From contig CAJKGK010000014.1 in NCBI GenBank assembly GCA_905199445.1, forward strand, positions 19,723-83,722: a stretch of DNA of 64,000 nt, in the 5' to 3' direction. The translations under genes were made by a program, and so were the position numbers. Shown one piece after another: positions 36,450 to 44,461 of the stretch; positions within the stretch are counted from its first letter, which is position 1, and each line of letters starts with the position of its first letter. Origin of the DNA: an uncultured Lachnospiraceae bacterium (lineage in GTDB: Bacteria > Bacillota > Clostridia > Lachnospirales > Lachnospiraceae). Under the pieces are notes generated by a model that was not told where the DNA came from, did not search any database, and worked only from the letters and a program-made list of their open reading frames with translations.

Positions 36450-37268
36450 TCAGCCAACAGAACCTACGACAATGCTGTCCCAGATTTCCGTTGTACGCAC
36501 CTGAGCCTCACCCAGCCACTTCTGGTACAGTTCACTGTAAGCCTGGGTGACTGCCATGTCAAATTCTTCATCTGACATTTGGCTGTAAGCCTCATCTTCC
36601 TTCATCTGGGCTGTCAAATCAGCAATAATCGCATTATAAACTTCTGTCTGAATACCGCCGTCCTCATAAACCTTCTGAATGCCTGCAGCACTCAAACCAA
36701 ACTGCTCACAGATTTCCGGTCCCAGATTATCAATGTAAGTCTGAGCTTCATCCGCATACTGAGCACTGATTTCGCCAGTCAGAGCTACACCATAATCCCC
36801 GGCCTTGCTGGCCAAAATCTGAGTTTCCACAATCTGATTGTACAGTTCTTCTTTTGCAAACTCCGCAACTGTGCGGCCATCCTCCATGGTCTGCCCCCAT
36901 GGCTCTTCTCCGTAAAGTCCCACATAGTAATCCCTGGTGGTATACAGATAATAATTGACAGCCTCCATCGTCACATCACGACCATTCACACTGATCACCA
37001 CTGAAGCAGTCTCTGTACCGCTTCCGCTCTCTAATGTCTCTGGTACGGTCTCCAAAGGCTCTGAAGCATCAGACGTATTCTGAGATTGATTTTCCGACGA
37101 ACGCTCATCCTGGCTTTCAGCCTGTGACTGATGATCCGTCTGCGGAGGAACGGGATCTGTATTCATGGATCTTCCAATAAAAATACCGATAACAATACCA
37201 ACAACCAGTGCCGTAATAACCAGCAGCGTACAAATAGCGCCGGCTTTAGAATTATTTTTGTTCTGCAT
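36450..37268 (-). CDS. Membrane-anchored SurA-N-like protein without PPIase domain
   Basis: A 272-residue protein with one N-terminal helix (about 9-33, LLVITALVVGIVIGIFIG), a Ser/Gln/Glu-rich linker (about 35-85) and an extracytoplasmic helical domain beginning VISVNGRDVTMEAVNYYLY, the pattern of SurA/PrsA N-terminal chaperone domains. No parvulin domain follows. A role in folding or holding exported proteins is inferred. TATAAT on the minus strand at 37293-37298, 25 bp before the ATG, is the likely -10 box, and the same box sequence recurs in the cloverleaf element just upstream. Confidence 0.65.
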   Translation of the reverse strand: MQNKNNSKAGAICTLLVITALVVGIVIGIFIGRSMNTDPVPPQTDHQSQAESQDERSSENQSQNTSDASEPLETVPETLESGSGTETASVVISVNGRDVTMEAVNYYLYTTRDYYVGLYGEEPWGQTMEDGRTVAEFAKEELYNQIVETQILASKAGDYGVALTGEISAQYADEAQTYIDNLGPEICEQFGLSAAGIQKVYEDGGIQTEVYNAIIADLTAQMKEDEAYSQMSDEEFDMAVTQAYSELYQKWLGEAQVRTTEIWDSIVVGSVG

Positions 37269-37357
37269 ATGTACCTCCTTTTAACGCGTTTATTATACCA
37301 CAGGCGCTGAAAAGGAAGCGCCCGTTAGGGCATTTACTTTTCAAGCCGTGGCTTTCC

Positions 37358-37431
37358 GGTATAATCCGCCACCTTTGTGGCGGCAAGCTGATGAAATCAG
37401 CTTGGATTGCACATTGTGCAATCATTATACC
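37358..37431. repeat. Fully paired four-way-junction (cloverleaf) DNA element
   Basis: Seventy-four bases in which four perfect inverted repeats abut without spacer: outer stem GGTATAAT/ATTATACC (37358-37365, 37424-37431); hairpin 1 CCGCCAC-CTTT-GTGGCGG (37366-37383); hairpin 2 CAAGCTGAT-GAA-ATCAGCTTG (37384-37404); hairpin 3 GATTGCACA-T-TGTGCAATC (37405-37423). The outer arms contain TATAAT on both strands. A further ATTATACC is present at 37292-37299, which is the -10 box of the SurA-like gene. No T-tract follows, so it is not an ordinary terminator. It could act as RNA, as a cruciform, or be a mobile repeat. Confidence 0.85.
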
Positions 37432-37464
37432 ATATCCCACAGATATTACACAACCCATAGATTC

Positions 37465-38304
37465 TTACGTATAAATCTCCCCGGAAGTCAGTTTTTTCAT
37501 AATATGTCTGGCCAAACGTCTGGCTTCCTCTCTCATTTTAGACCACTCAATCGTCTCGACCTTAGACACTTCAATCACACTGTCGCTGTGGTAACGGGAG
37601 GCTCGACTATTATAAAAACGCTGACGCTGTACAGGTTTTAAATGAATAATCAGAAAATATTTGGCCTGCTCTACCAAATCCGGATTCTTAGACAGAATGG
37701 CACCAATCTCCCATTTCTCAGGACACAGCAGGATATAGGTTCTGCTTTTCCACGCATGGTCCTCCATCAGTCCGATTTCAATAATCGATCGCTCAGGCAG
37801 TTTAAGCAGATGTTCCATCTCTCTGAGATGATCATCTTTTACCTGTCTATAAGCCTTTGGATTTAAAGACCGATTATCCAGACAGGCAGCAAAATACTTT
37901 CTAAGATAATGAATAAATATTTTGGTAAGCCCGTCATCCTCGACGACGTAAAGACTTTCCGCATCATAAAACAGCTGGTAAAGTAAAGTTTTATAAGACA
38001 TACTGTCGATTCGTCTATAGATATCACTTTTCTTATCTATTTTCAAAAGTCTGTAAATATGATTTTTTAAGGGCTGACTATATACAGAAAAATCATCCTG
38101 AATCAGATAACTGTAAATTTTATCCTTGTAACCATCATTAATCAGACGTTTTCCTCCTAAAAGTTTGCTGAAAATACTAAAATCAATATTCAGATCTATG
38201 GCAATGGATTTATTATAAACTCCACTTTTTTCTTTCAAAAGCCTACACATAAAATAAAATGTTTCATAAACAATTTCCTCCTGATTCATTCGTTTCATAG
38301 TCAT
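37465..38304 (-). CDS. Hypothetical protein of unknown family
   Basis: A 279-residue soluble protein, rich in Tyr, Lys and Arg, with no signal peptide or membrane helix. Residues about 10-60 (LLKEKSGVYNKSIAIDLNI then KLLGGKRLINDGYKDKIYSYL) could be a helix-turn-helix of the Cro/phage-repressor kind. The rest shows helical character without a motif I know. GGAGG lies before the start; the first codons MTMKRM offer two close ATGs. It is flanked by the cloverleaf element after its stop and by a long leader with hairpins before its start. Confidence 0.5.
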   Translation of the reverse strand: MTMKRMNQEEIVYETFYFMCRLLKEKSGVYNKSIAIDLNIDFSIFSKLLGGKRLINDGYKDKIYSYLIQDDFSVYSQPLKNHIYRLLKIDKKSDIYRRIDSMSYKTLLYQLFYDAESLYVVEDDGLTKIFIHYLRKYFAACLDNRSLNPKAYRQVKDDHLREMEHLLKLPERSIIEIGLMEDHAWKSRTYILLCPEKWEIGAILSKNPDLVEQAKYFLIIHLKPVQRQRFYNSRASRYHSDSVIEVSKVETIEWSKMREEARRLARHIMKKLTSGEIYT

Positions 38305-38394
38305 ATACCTCCTATAGCTTTGTATATATAAAGACGTGCTTTTCGGATAAAATGTGACATTTATTTCGTTTACTTCTTATTTTCAATTGGTAAC

Positions 38395-38436
38395 CTTCTG
38401 TAAAACAGCAGGAGTACGATCATACAGAAGTTTTTT
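38395..38436 (+). other. Terminator-like hairpin facing rightward with no gene feeding it
   Basis: CTTCTGTA (38395-38402) and TACAGAAG (38423-38430) are followed by TTTTTT (38431-38436) on the plus strand. No rightward gene lies upstream; on the minus strand the structure would sit in the leader of the 37465-38304 gene. The 263-bp gap also holds the opp terminator, and nothing else was recognised. Confidence 0.5.
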
Positions 38437-38459
38437 CGGAAGTGCTTCCCGAACAATGC

Positions 38460-38505
38460 AAAAAGCTGCCGTATCAGATTTTCGGGCATTTTCTGATACG
38501 GCAGC
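38460..38505 (-). terminator. Terminator of the opp operon
   Basis: A perfect 14-bp stem (GCTGCCGTATCAGA / TCTGATACGGCAGC, 38465-38478 and 38492-38505) is followed on the minus strand by TTTTT. It lies 63 bp beyond the last gene of the operon. Confidence 0.9.
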
Positions 38506-38567
38506 CTAACCCAGGTTTCAAAACCGGACAATTCATTGAATTGAATTTCTACAACATAAAAAACGAT

Positions 38568-38858
38568 TTATTTAAACCAGACCAATAAACAAAACAAAAT
38601 AAACAAAGCGAGTCCGCCGAGAAAGACAAACGTCACAAGCAAAGACGCAGCCACCACACCCCGCATCATAGCAAATTTTTCCTTTCCAGTCAATTTAACT
38701 TCTTCCTGCCTGGATGCCGATTGGGGAAAATCCTGAGCCGTCTTCATTTCCTTTGTTTCAAGATCCGGCTTTCCGGAATACCACGGCATTCCGTCCACAT
38801 TCATATTTGCAATAACTCTCCCGTCGTCCACAAATTTCTCTTTATTTCGTTTCTTCAT
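38568..38858 (-). CDS. Small membrane protein at the end of the opp operon
   Basis: A 96-residue protein: a polar N-terminal 60 residues (NMDVDGMPWYSGKPD-like region, then KLTGKEKFAMM) and one long C-terminal hydrophobic segment (about 68-95, VVAASLLVTFVFLGGLALFILF). ATG at 38858 overlaps the end of oppF by 17 bases and has GAAGGG upstream, which implies translational coupling to the transporter. The family is not recognised; a small accessory subunit or an unrelated hitchhiker are both possible. Confidence 0.65.
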   Translation of the reverse strand: MKKRNKEKFVDDGRVIANMNVDGMPWYSGKPDLETKEMKTAQDFPQSASRQEEVKLTGKEKFAMMRGVVAASLLVTFVFLGGLALFILFCLLVWFK

Positions 38859-39909
38859 GCTTTCCCTTCTGTTCAAATTCCTGATTCATTTCCGGTGTAT
38901 TATAAAGATGGCACGCCGTAAAATGATTGGGTTCGATCTCACGGTAAACCGGAGATACATGCTTACAAATCTCCATACATTCCTTACAACGGGTATGGAA
39001 TTTACATCCTGCCGGCGGATTAGCCGGAGACGGAATACTTCCTTCAAGCACAATACGATTCATCTTGTAGTCCGGATCCGGTACAGGAATCGCTGAAAAC
39101 AGCGCCTTTGTGTACGGATGCAGCGGATGAGAATAAATATGCTGTGTATCCCCATACTCTACCATCGTACCCAGATACATCACACCAACCGTATCTGAAA
39201 TATGTTCCACAACCGAAAGGTCATGAGAGATAAACAGATAGGTCAGGTTAAATTCCTTCTGAAGCTTTCTCAAAAGGTTAATAATCTGTGCCTGAATGGA
39301 AACGTCCAGCGCCGAAACCGGTTCGTCACATACGATAAATTCCGGATTCATTGCCAGAGCTCTGGCAATGCAGATTCTCTGGCGCTGTCCGCCGGAGAAT
39401 TCATGAGGGTAACGATCCTTGTGATATTCCTGCAGACCACAGGCCTTCATAATTCTCGTAATATAATCATTAAATTCTTCCTTTGGCACAATATGATGTT
39501 CTCTCACACCTTCACCGATAATTTCACCGACAGGAAGTCTTGGTGAAAGGCTGGAGAATGGATCCTGAAAAACGATCTGGATATTTGGACGCATTTTCCG
39601 CATTTCTTTTTTATTCAGCGAGAAAATATCCTGTCCGTTAAAATATACTTCTCCGTCAGTCTTTTCCTGAAGTCTTAACAGTGTTCTTCCGGTTGTGGAT
39701 TTTCCACAGCCAGACTCACCGACAAGTCCCATGGTCGTTCCCCGTTTAATTGTGAAGGATACACCGTCCACGGCACGGACATTGTTGACCGTCTTTTTAA
39801 GAAAACTGGACTTTATGGGGAAGTATTTCTTTAAATTATTGACAACAAGAAGGTTCTCACTGTTATTGATCTGTGCTTTTAAGCTTTCGGATAATTCTTT
39901 ATTACTCAT
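38842..39909 (-). CDS. oppF: Oligopeptide ABC transporter ATP-binding protein OppF
   Basis: A 355-residue ATPase. Walker A is GLVGESGCGKST, the Q-loop QDPFSSLSPR, the signature HEFSGGQRQRICIARAL and Walker B EFIVCDEPVSALD, followed by the oligopeptide/dipeptide C-terminal domain with the iron-sulfur-like cysteine pattern CKFHTRCKECMEIC. It hydrolyses ATP together with OppD to power peptide uptake. Its start overlaps the oppD stop by four bases. Confidence 0.95.
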   Translation of the reverse strand: MSNKELSESLKAQINNSENLLVVNNLKKYFPIKSSFLKKTVNNVRAVDGVSFTIKRGTTMGLVGESGCGKSTTGRTLLRLQEKTDGEVYFNGQDIFSLNKKEMRKMRPNIQIVFQDPFSSLSPRLPVGEIIGEGVREHHIVPKEEFNDYITRIMKACGLQEYHKDRYPHEFSGGQRQRICIARALAMNPEFIVCDEPVSALDVSIQAQIINLLRKLQKEFNLTYLFISHDLSVVEHISDTVGVMYLGTMVEYGDTQHIYSHPLHPYTKALFSAIPVPDPDYKMNRIVLEGSIPSPANPPAGCKFHTRCKECMEICKHVSPVYREIEPNHFTACHLYNTPEMNQEFEQKGKHEETK

Positions 39910-41108
39910 AACAGTTCCTCCACATTTACTGATTTCGGATATCCCAGGACCTGACCTTCATCAAAGAAACGATAGCAGGAAACCACATGGGTATCACTGA
40001 TCCGGATTTCCGGCGGATACTCGCCGTTACATTTTTCAGTACAGTATTCACAGCGGTCTCTGAAATAACAGTAATCCGGCATATTCACCGGGTTAGGCAC
40101 ACTGCCCGGAATATTATAAAGCTCGTCAACCTTCTGACCCACAACCGGTTTGGATTTCATAAGGCCAATGGTATATGGATGACATGGATTTTTATAAATT
40201 TCCTGAGCCGTTCCTTTTTCGATGACACGGCCTGCATACATAACAACCACATAGTCTGCCATATTGGCCACCACGCCAAGGTCATGAGTAATCAGCATAA
40301 TAGAGCTGTTAATCTTATCCTTTAAGGCTTTCAGCAAGTCGAGAATCTGAGCCTGAATCGTCACATCCAGAGCAGTTGTAGGCTCATCAGCGATAATCAG
40401 CTCCGGCGAGCAGGCCAGGGCAATTGCAATACAGATACGCTGACGCATACCACCGGACAATTCATGTGGGAACATACTGTACACGCCTTCTTTATTGGCA
40501 ATACCAACCAGTTCCAGCATTTCCAGTGTACGCTGTTTGACATCCTCTTTGCTCATCTCAGGATTATGAAGCTTGATGACTTCATCGACCTGATCACCGA
40601 TTCTAAATACCGGATTTAAACTTGTCATAGGCTCCTGGAAAATCATGGATACCTTATTGCCCCGAAGATGCTGCATAATATCTGTCGGTGTATTTACAAT
40701 ATTGTAGGCATCAAAATCGCCGTCCTGAGTTCCCATGTTTAAACGGATTTCTCCGCCCACCGTCTGGCCATTTGGACGCTGAAGCAGCTGCATCAGGGAA
40801 AGAGATGTTACACTCTTTCCGCAGCCAGATTCACCGACAATACCGATTGTCGCACATTTAGGTATGTCAAAGCTGACACCGTCCACAGCCTTGACTGTAC
40901 CGATATCCGTAAAGAAATAGGAGCAGACATTATCGAATTCCACAATATTATTGGGATTTTTCATCTTTGTCTGATATTCTTTCGGATCATGATTTTTACG
41001 GTTTCTCTGTTTTTCCAGTTTCCGTGTCAGTTTCCTGTTAAAAGATGAAATCTTCTTGGATTCTTTACCGGATATATATGAACTGTTTTTCTTTTTCTTT
41101 TCTGCCAT
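39906..41108 (-). CDS. oppD: Oligopeptide ABC transporter ATP-binding protein OppD
   Basis: A 400-residue ATPase with Walker A GIVGESGCGKSVTSL, signature HELSGGMRQRICIAIAL, Walker B ELIIADEPTTALDVT and the C-terminal CYFRDRCEYCTEKC cysteine motif. It has an extra N-terminal extension of about 55 residues rich in Lys, Arg and Ser before the ATPase begins, longer than in typical OppD. It forms the ATPase pair with OppF. Confidence 0.95.
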   Translation of the reverse strand: MAEKKKKNSSYISGKESKKISSFNRKLTRKLEKQRNRKNHDPKEYQTKMKNPNNIVEFDNVCSYFFTDIGTVKAVDGVSFDIPKCATIGIVGESGCGKSVTSLSLMQLLQRPNGQTVGGEIRLNMGTQDGDFDAYNIVNTPTDIMQHLRGNKVSMIFQEPMTSLNPVFRIGDQVDEVIKLHNPEMSKEDVKQRTLEMLELVGIANKEGVYSMFPHELSGGMRQRICIAIALACSPELIIADEPTTALDVTIQAQILDLLKALKDKINSSIMLITHDLGVVANMADYVVVMYAGRVIEKGTAQEIYKNPCHPYTIGLMKSKPVVGQKVDELYNIPGSVPNPVNMPDYCYFRDRCEYCTEKCNGEYPPEIRISDTHVVSCYRFFDEGQVLGYPKSVNVEELL

Positions 41109-41121
41109 GCTCCGACACCTC

Positions 41122-43209
41122 CTATCGTTTCATTTTCGGGTCAAATGCATCTCTTAAACCGTCACCGACAAAGTTAAATGCAACAACAGTCAGACAGATA
41201 CAAATACCGACCGGAATCCAGATGTATGTGTAAGCGATCATATTTTCTGAAGAACCTGTTACAGAGTTAATGATTGAACCCCATGTTGCCAGAGGATATT
41301 TAACACCGATACCCAGGAAGGAAAGTGTGGATTCTGTAATAATGATACCACCCAGGGCATTAGATGCTGTTACAATCAGCTGCGGCATAACATTCGGTAC
41401 AAGATGTTTAAAAATACGCCGGCTTGTTCTCAGACCAATGGATTCTGCAGCCACCATAAATTCCTGCTCACGCAGAGACAAAATCTGTCCACGGACAAGA
41501 CGTGCCACACCGGCCCATCCCAGAATACCAAGAATAACCATCATCCAGATCAGTCGAACATAAGATTCCATCTTCATACTGTCACACAGTGCACCGATAA
41601 TAATCAAAATGGGCATGGATGGAATACAGTAGAAAATATCCACGATACGCATGATCAGGTTATCCAGCCAACCGCCAAAGTATCCGGCAATACCACCCAT
41701 GATGACACCCAGTACGGTCTGGATAATAACAACAACAAAACAAACCATCAAAGATACACGGCCGCCGTACATCATACGGGCAAGTACGTCCATACCGTTG
41801 CCGTCTGTTCCCAGCAGATGTTCACTGCTTGGAGACGCATAAATATCGATCAGGTAAGTCAGCTGCTCACAGGTCATAGAATAAGCGCCATTTTTATTTG
41901 TGACTTTAATCGTAGACATTCCGTCAGCGGAACCTTCCATATTTTCAGGAAGTTTAACGCCTTCCGGAACATCGGTTTCCACATTCAGAGAAGATGCAGG
42001 AATCGCGTATTCAAAAGTTGCTGTTTTTACGCCTTCTTCTTTCATCTTCTCAATGGCTTCACGGGCAGCTTCCTTAAATCCAAAAGCCATGGTATCACCG
42101 CCGTTGGAAGCACGGACAACCATATCAGACAGAGCCGCAACTGCTTCTCCGCTGGACTGATCGGTTACTGTAATTTCATCACCATCCGTCTTAATTTCAT
42201 AATGTCCGCCATTGGCTTCAAACTTGCCATTACCGCAATAAGCTTCCAGTGCTTTAACTTCAAAGGATGCATCGTCATTCGCAAAGCCTTCCATTGTATC
42301 AAACACAAGGGTTGTGGCAAAAGCAGCCAGAACTTCCTTGCTTCCGATTTCATAAACAGAATACTCTGTATCGGAATTTTTTACAATACTGTAATTTTTG
42401 CCATTAAACTCAAACATGCCTTTGGCCATGTTATCGGCTACCGCCTGTTCAAACCCTTCCCCCAGGGAACCGTTCACATACTGGAGACCATCGGCTCCGG
42501 TCTGTGTTACCGTATAAGTCTTCTTGGTTCCCGGTGTCAGTGTGTAAGTCTTGCCTTCATAAGTAAAGGAATCCGTACCACTGGAAACCGCATCACCGAT
42601 TGCCTGAACAAAAGCCTCTGTATTCATAGATGCATCGGATGTATCCAGTGATTTTTTAAGACCGCTGTAAGTACCAATCGTACGGGAACCGGCCTCATAA
42701 GCGACCTCTGTACGGTCACCGGCAAAAATCTGGTAAACCTTATCCTGACCTTTGCGGACAATATAAAGATTGCCGTTATCATCGGTCAGCTCCTGCTCTG
42801 TCAGGTCATTGGCATCCATTTCTCTGGCTGTACCATTAAGCCTGTTGCTGACTGAGGAAGGAAGCTCTATATCGGCATTGGCATTGATCACAGAATAATC
42901 TGTACGTTTTGACGCCATTGCATAATCCACAACGACATTATCGTATTTATAAAAAATCTCGGTCTGTCCATAAGGATAAATCAGCGCACCGATAAATGCA
43001 AAGGCAAACATCACAATCAAAATGACAGAACCAACAATAGCCAGCTTGTTACGGACAAAACGATTAAATACAAGCCGTCCGGGGCTTAACACTTTAACAC
43101 GCTGAGTGTCATCCAAAGCCATGGGCTTATTTTTCTTTTCCTCTTTTTCCCGGAGACGTGCTTCTTCTTCCTGCCGTTTAAGTACTTCATTAAAATTCTT
43201 TTTTTCCAT
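41122..43209 (-). CDS. oppC: Oligopeptide ABC transporter permease OppC with a 390-residue insertion
   Basis: At 695 residues it is over twice the usual OppC length (about 300). The basic N-terminus and first helix (about 55-78) are normal, as is the part from about 465 on (GTDGNGMDVLARMMYGGR, the EAA loop VAAESIGLRTSRRIFKHLVP, and five more helices). Between them lies an inserted extracytoplasmic region of about 390 residues with several similar units of the form F-x-x-x-G-K-x-Y-x-I (near 140-170, 212-230, 263-280 and 327-345). This loop would face the binding protein. The gene is uninterrupted and in frame, so the insertion is genuine. RBS and position (10 bp after oppB) are normal. Confidence 0.93.
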   Translation of the reverse strand: MEKKNFNEVLKRQEEEARLREKEEKKNKPMALDDTQRVKVLSPGRLVFNRFVRNKLAIVGSVILIVMFAFAFIGALIYPYGQTEIFYKYDNVVVDYAMASKRTDYSVINANADIELPSSVSNRLNGTAREMDANDLTEQELTDDNGNLYIVRKGQDKVYQIFAGDRTEVAYEAGSRTIGTYSGLKKSLDTSDASMNTEAFVQAIGDAVSSGTDSFTYEGKTYTLTPGTKKTYTVTQTGADGLQYVNGSLGEGFEQAVADNMAKGMFEFNGKNYSIVKNSDTEYSVYEIGSKEVLAAFATTLVFDTMEGFANDDASFEVKALEAYCGNGKFEANGGHYEIKTDGDEITVTDQSSGEAVAALSDMVVRASNGGDTMAFGFKEAAREAIEKMKEEGVKTATFEYAIPASSLNVETDVPEGVKLPENMEGSADGMSTIKVTNKNGAYSMTCEQLTYLIDIYASPSSEHLLGTDGNGMDVLARMMYGGRVSLMVCFVVVIIQTVLGVIMGGIAGYFGGWLDNLIMRIVDIFYCIPSMPILIIIGALCDSMKMESYVRLIWMMVILGILGWAGVARLVRGQILSLREQEFMVAAESIGLRTSRRIFKHLVPNVMPQLIVTASNALGGIIITESTLSFLGIGVKYPLATWGSIINSVTGSSENMIAYTYIWIPVGICICLTVVAFNFVGDGLRDAFDPKMKR

Positions 43210-43218
43210 AGCAGCCTC

Positions 43219-44223
43219 CTAGTTTACACGTACACGCGGGTCTACAACAGCATATAAAACGTCTGAAAGCAGATTACCAAGCAGTGTCATAATGGATATG
43301 AAACATAAATAGAACATTGTAAACGGTATATCACCATTGATCATTGAATAGTAGGACGCATAACCGATGCCACGAATGTCAAAGATTGTTTCCGTAATCA
43401 GCGCCCCTGAAAACAGCACCGGCAGAGAACCGCCAAGAATTGTAATCAGCGGAATCAGCGTATTGCGGAAAGCATGACGGCTGATCACCTTGTTTTCCGG
43501 AACGCCTTTTGCACGGGCTGTACGGATATAATCCGCATTAAGCACTTCCAGCATATTTGTTCTTGTAAAACGCATCAAACTTCCAACGCTGACCAGTACC
43601 AGTGTTACAATCGGAAGAACCATATGATGGGCAATATCAAGGAACTGTCCGAAAGCATCCAGATTATAATAATTACGGCCGATCATACCGCTTAGCGGGA
43701 ACCATCCCAGATTAACGGAAAATACCAGCTTTAAAATTGTCGCAAGGAAGAACGTGGGCATGGAAATACCAATAAGCGCCAGCACCGTAACCGAGTAATC
43801 GGTAATACTGTACTGCTTTCTTGCGGCCAGTACACCCAGCGGAACCGCTATTAGCACTTCCAGCACAAAGGCTATACCGCCCATCACAAAGCTGTAGCCA
43901 ATGGTATCTGCAAATTCCTGAGTTACCGGTTTGGTATAAAACCAGCTGTCACCAAAATCTCCGGTAACCATGGATTTAATCCATGTAAAGTAGCCTTCGA
44001 CCATCCCTTTGTCCATACCATACTGAGCATTAAGTTCGGCGATCCATTCCTGCGCACTTTTTGTGGCACCTGGCTTTGTAGCCAGCTCTCTGGCTGTCTG
44101 TTCAACGTAGCTGGTCGGCATGGAATACATAACGCCATATACGATAAACATGACAAAGAACAGGATGATTACGCTCATACCCAAACGCTTGATAATAAAC
44201 TTAAACACCTTTTTCTTCACCAC
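43219..44223 (-). CDS. oppB: Oligopeptide ABC transporter permease OppB
   Basis: A 334-residue permease with six helices. The N-terminal helix (FIIKRLGMSVIILFFVMFIV), the extracytoplasmic loop with LNAQYGMDKGMVEGYFTWI, and the EAA-loop region YIRTARAKGVPENKVISRHAFRN are typical of OppB/DppB. It forms the pore with OppC. The 238 bp before it, after oppA, contain three stem-loops that may tune expression of oppB-F relative to oppA. Confidence 0.95.
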   Translation of the reverse strand: MVKKKVFKFIIKRLGMSVIILFFVMFIVYGVMYSMPTSYVEQTARELATKPGATKSAQEWIAELNAQYGMDKGMVEGYFTWIKSMVTGDFGDSWFYTKPVTQEFADTIGYSFVMGGIAFVLEVLIAVPLGVLAARKQYSITDYSVTVLALIGISMPTFFLATILKLVFSVNLGWFPLSGMIGRNYYNLDAFGQFLDIAHHMVLPIVTLVLVSVGSLMRFTRTNMLEVLNADYIRTARAKGVPENKVISRHAFRNTLIPLITILGGSLPVLFSGALITETIFDIRGIGYASYYSMINGDIPFTMFYLCFISIMTLLGNLLSDVLYAVVDPRVRVN

Positions 44224-44277
44224 CTGTATTTTTATAATAGAGCCGTCTCATACGGCACAATGGTTACTGTCAAACCA

Positions 44278-44427
44278 CATAGGTAAACAGTATTTTACCT
44301 AAAATACCGTTTGCCTATGCAGTTCGACACAGATCTACAATAATTTAGCCGAAACAAAAATCAGAAAAACTCTAAACATTTTATTTCGGCTAAACTTTTC
44401 AGATCCGGGGCTGCATTCTGCAGCCCC
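44278..44427 (-). other. Three stem-loops in the oppA-oppB intercistronic region
   Basis: CATAGG...CCTATG with AAAC/GTTT and GTATTTT/AAAATAC inside (44278-44319); TTTAGCCGAAA/TTTCGGCTAAA (44344-44354, 44384-44394); and GGGGCTGCA-TTC-TGCAGCCCC (44407-44427). None has a clean T-tract on the minus strand. Such structures after a binding-protein gene commonly protect the oppA message and reduce read-through into permease genes; that role is inferred. Confidence 0.6.
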
Positions 44428-44461
44428 TAAATTCATTTGCTGTCACAGGCAAACTTTAAAT

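Noticed and set aside
41404..42651. A 415-codon open frame opposite oppC
   Set aside because: Antisense shadow over the OppC insertion; no domain, no start signal, and it has the biased His/Asn/Cys content of a false frame.
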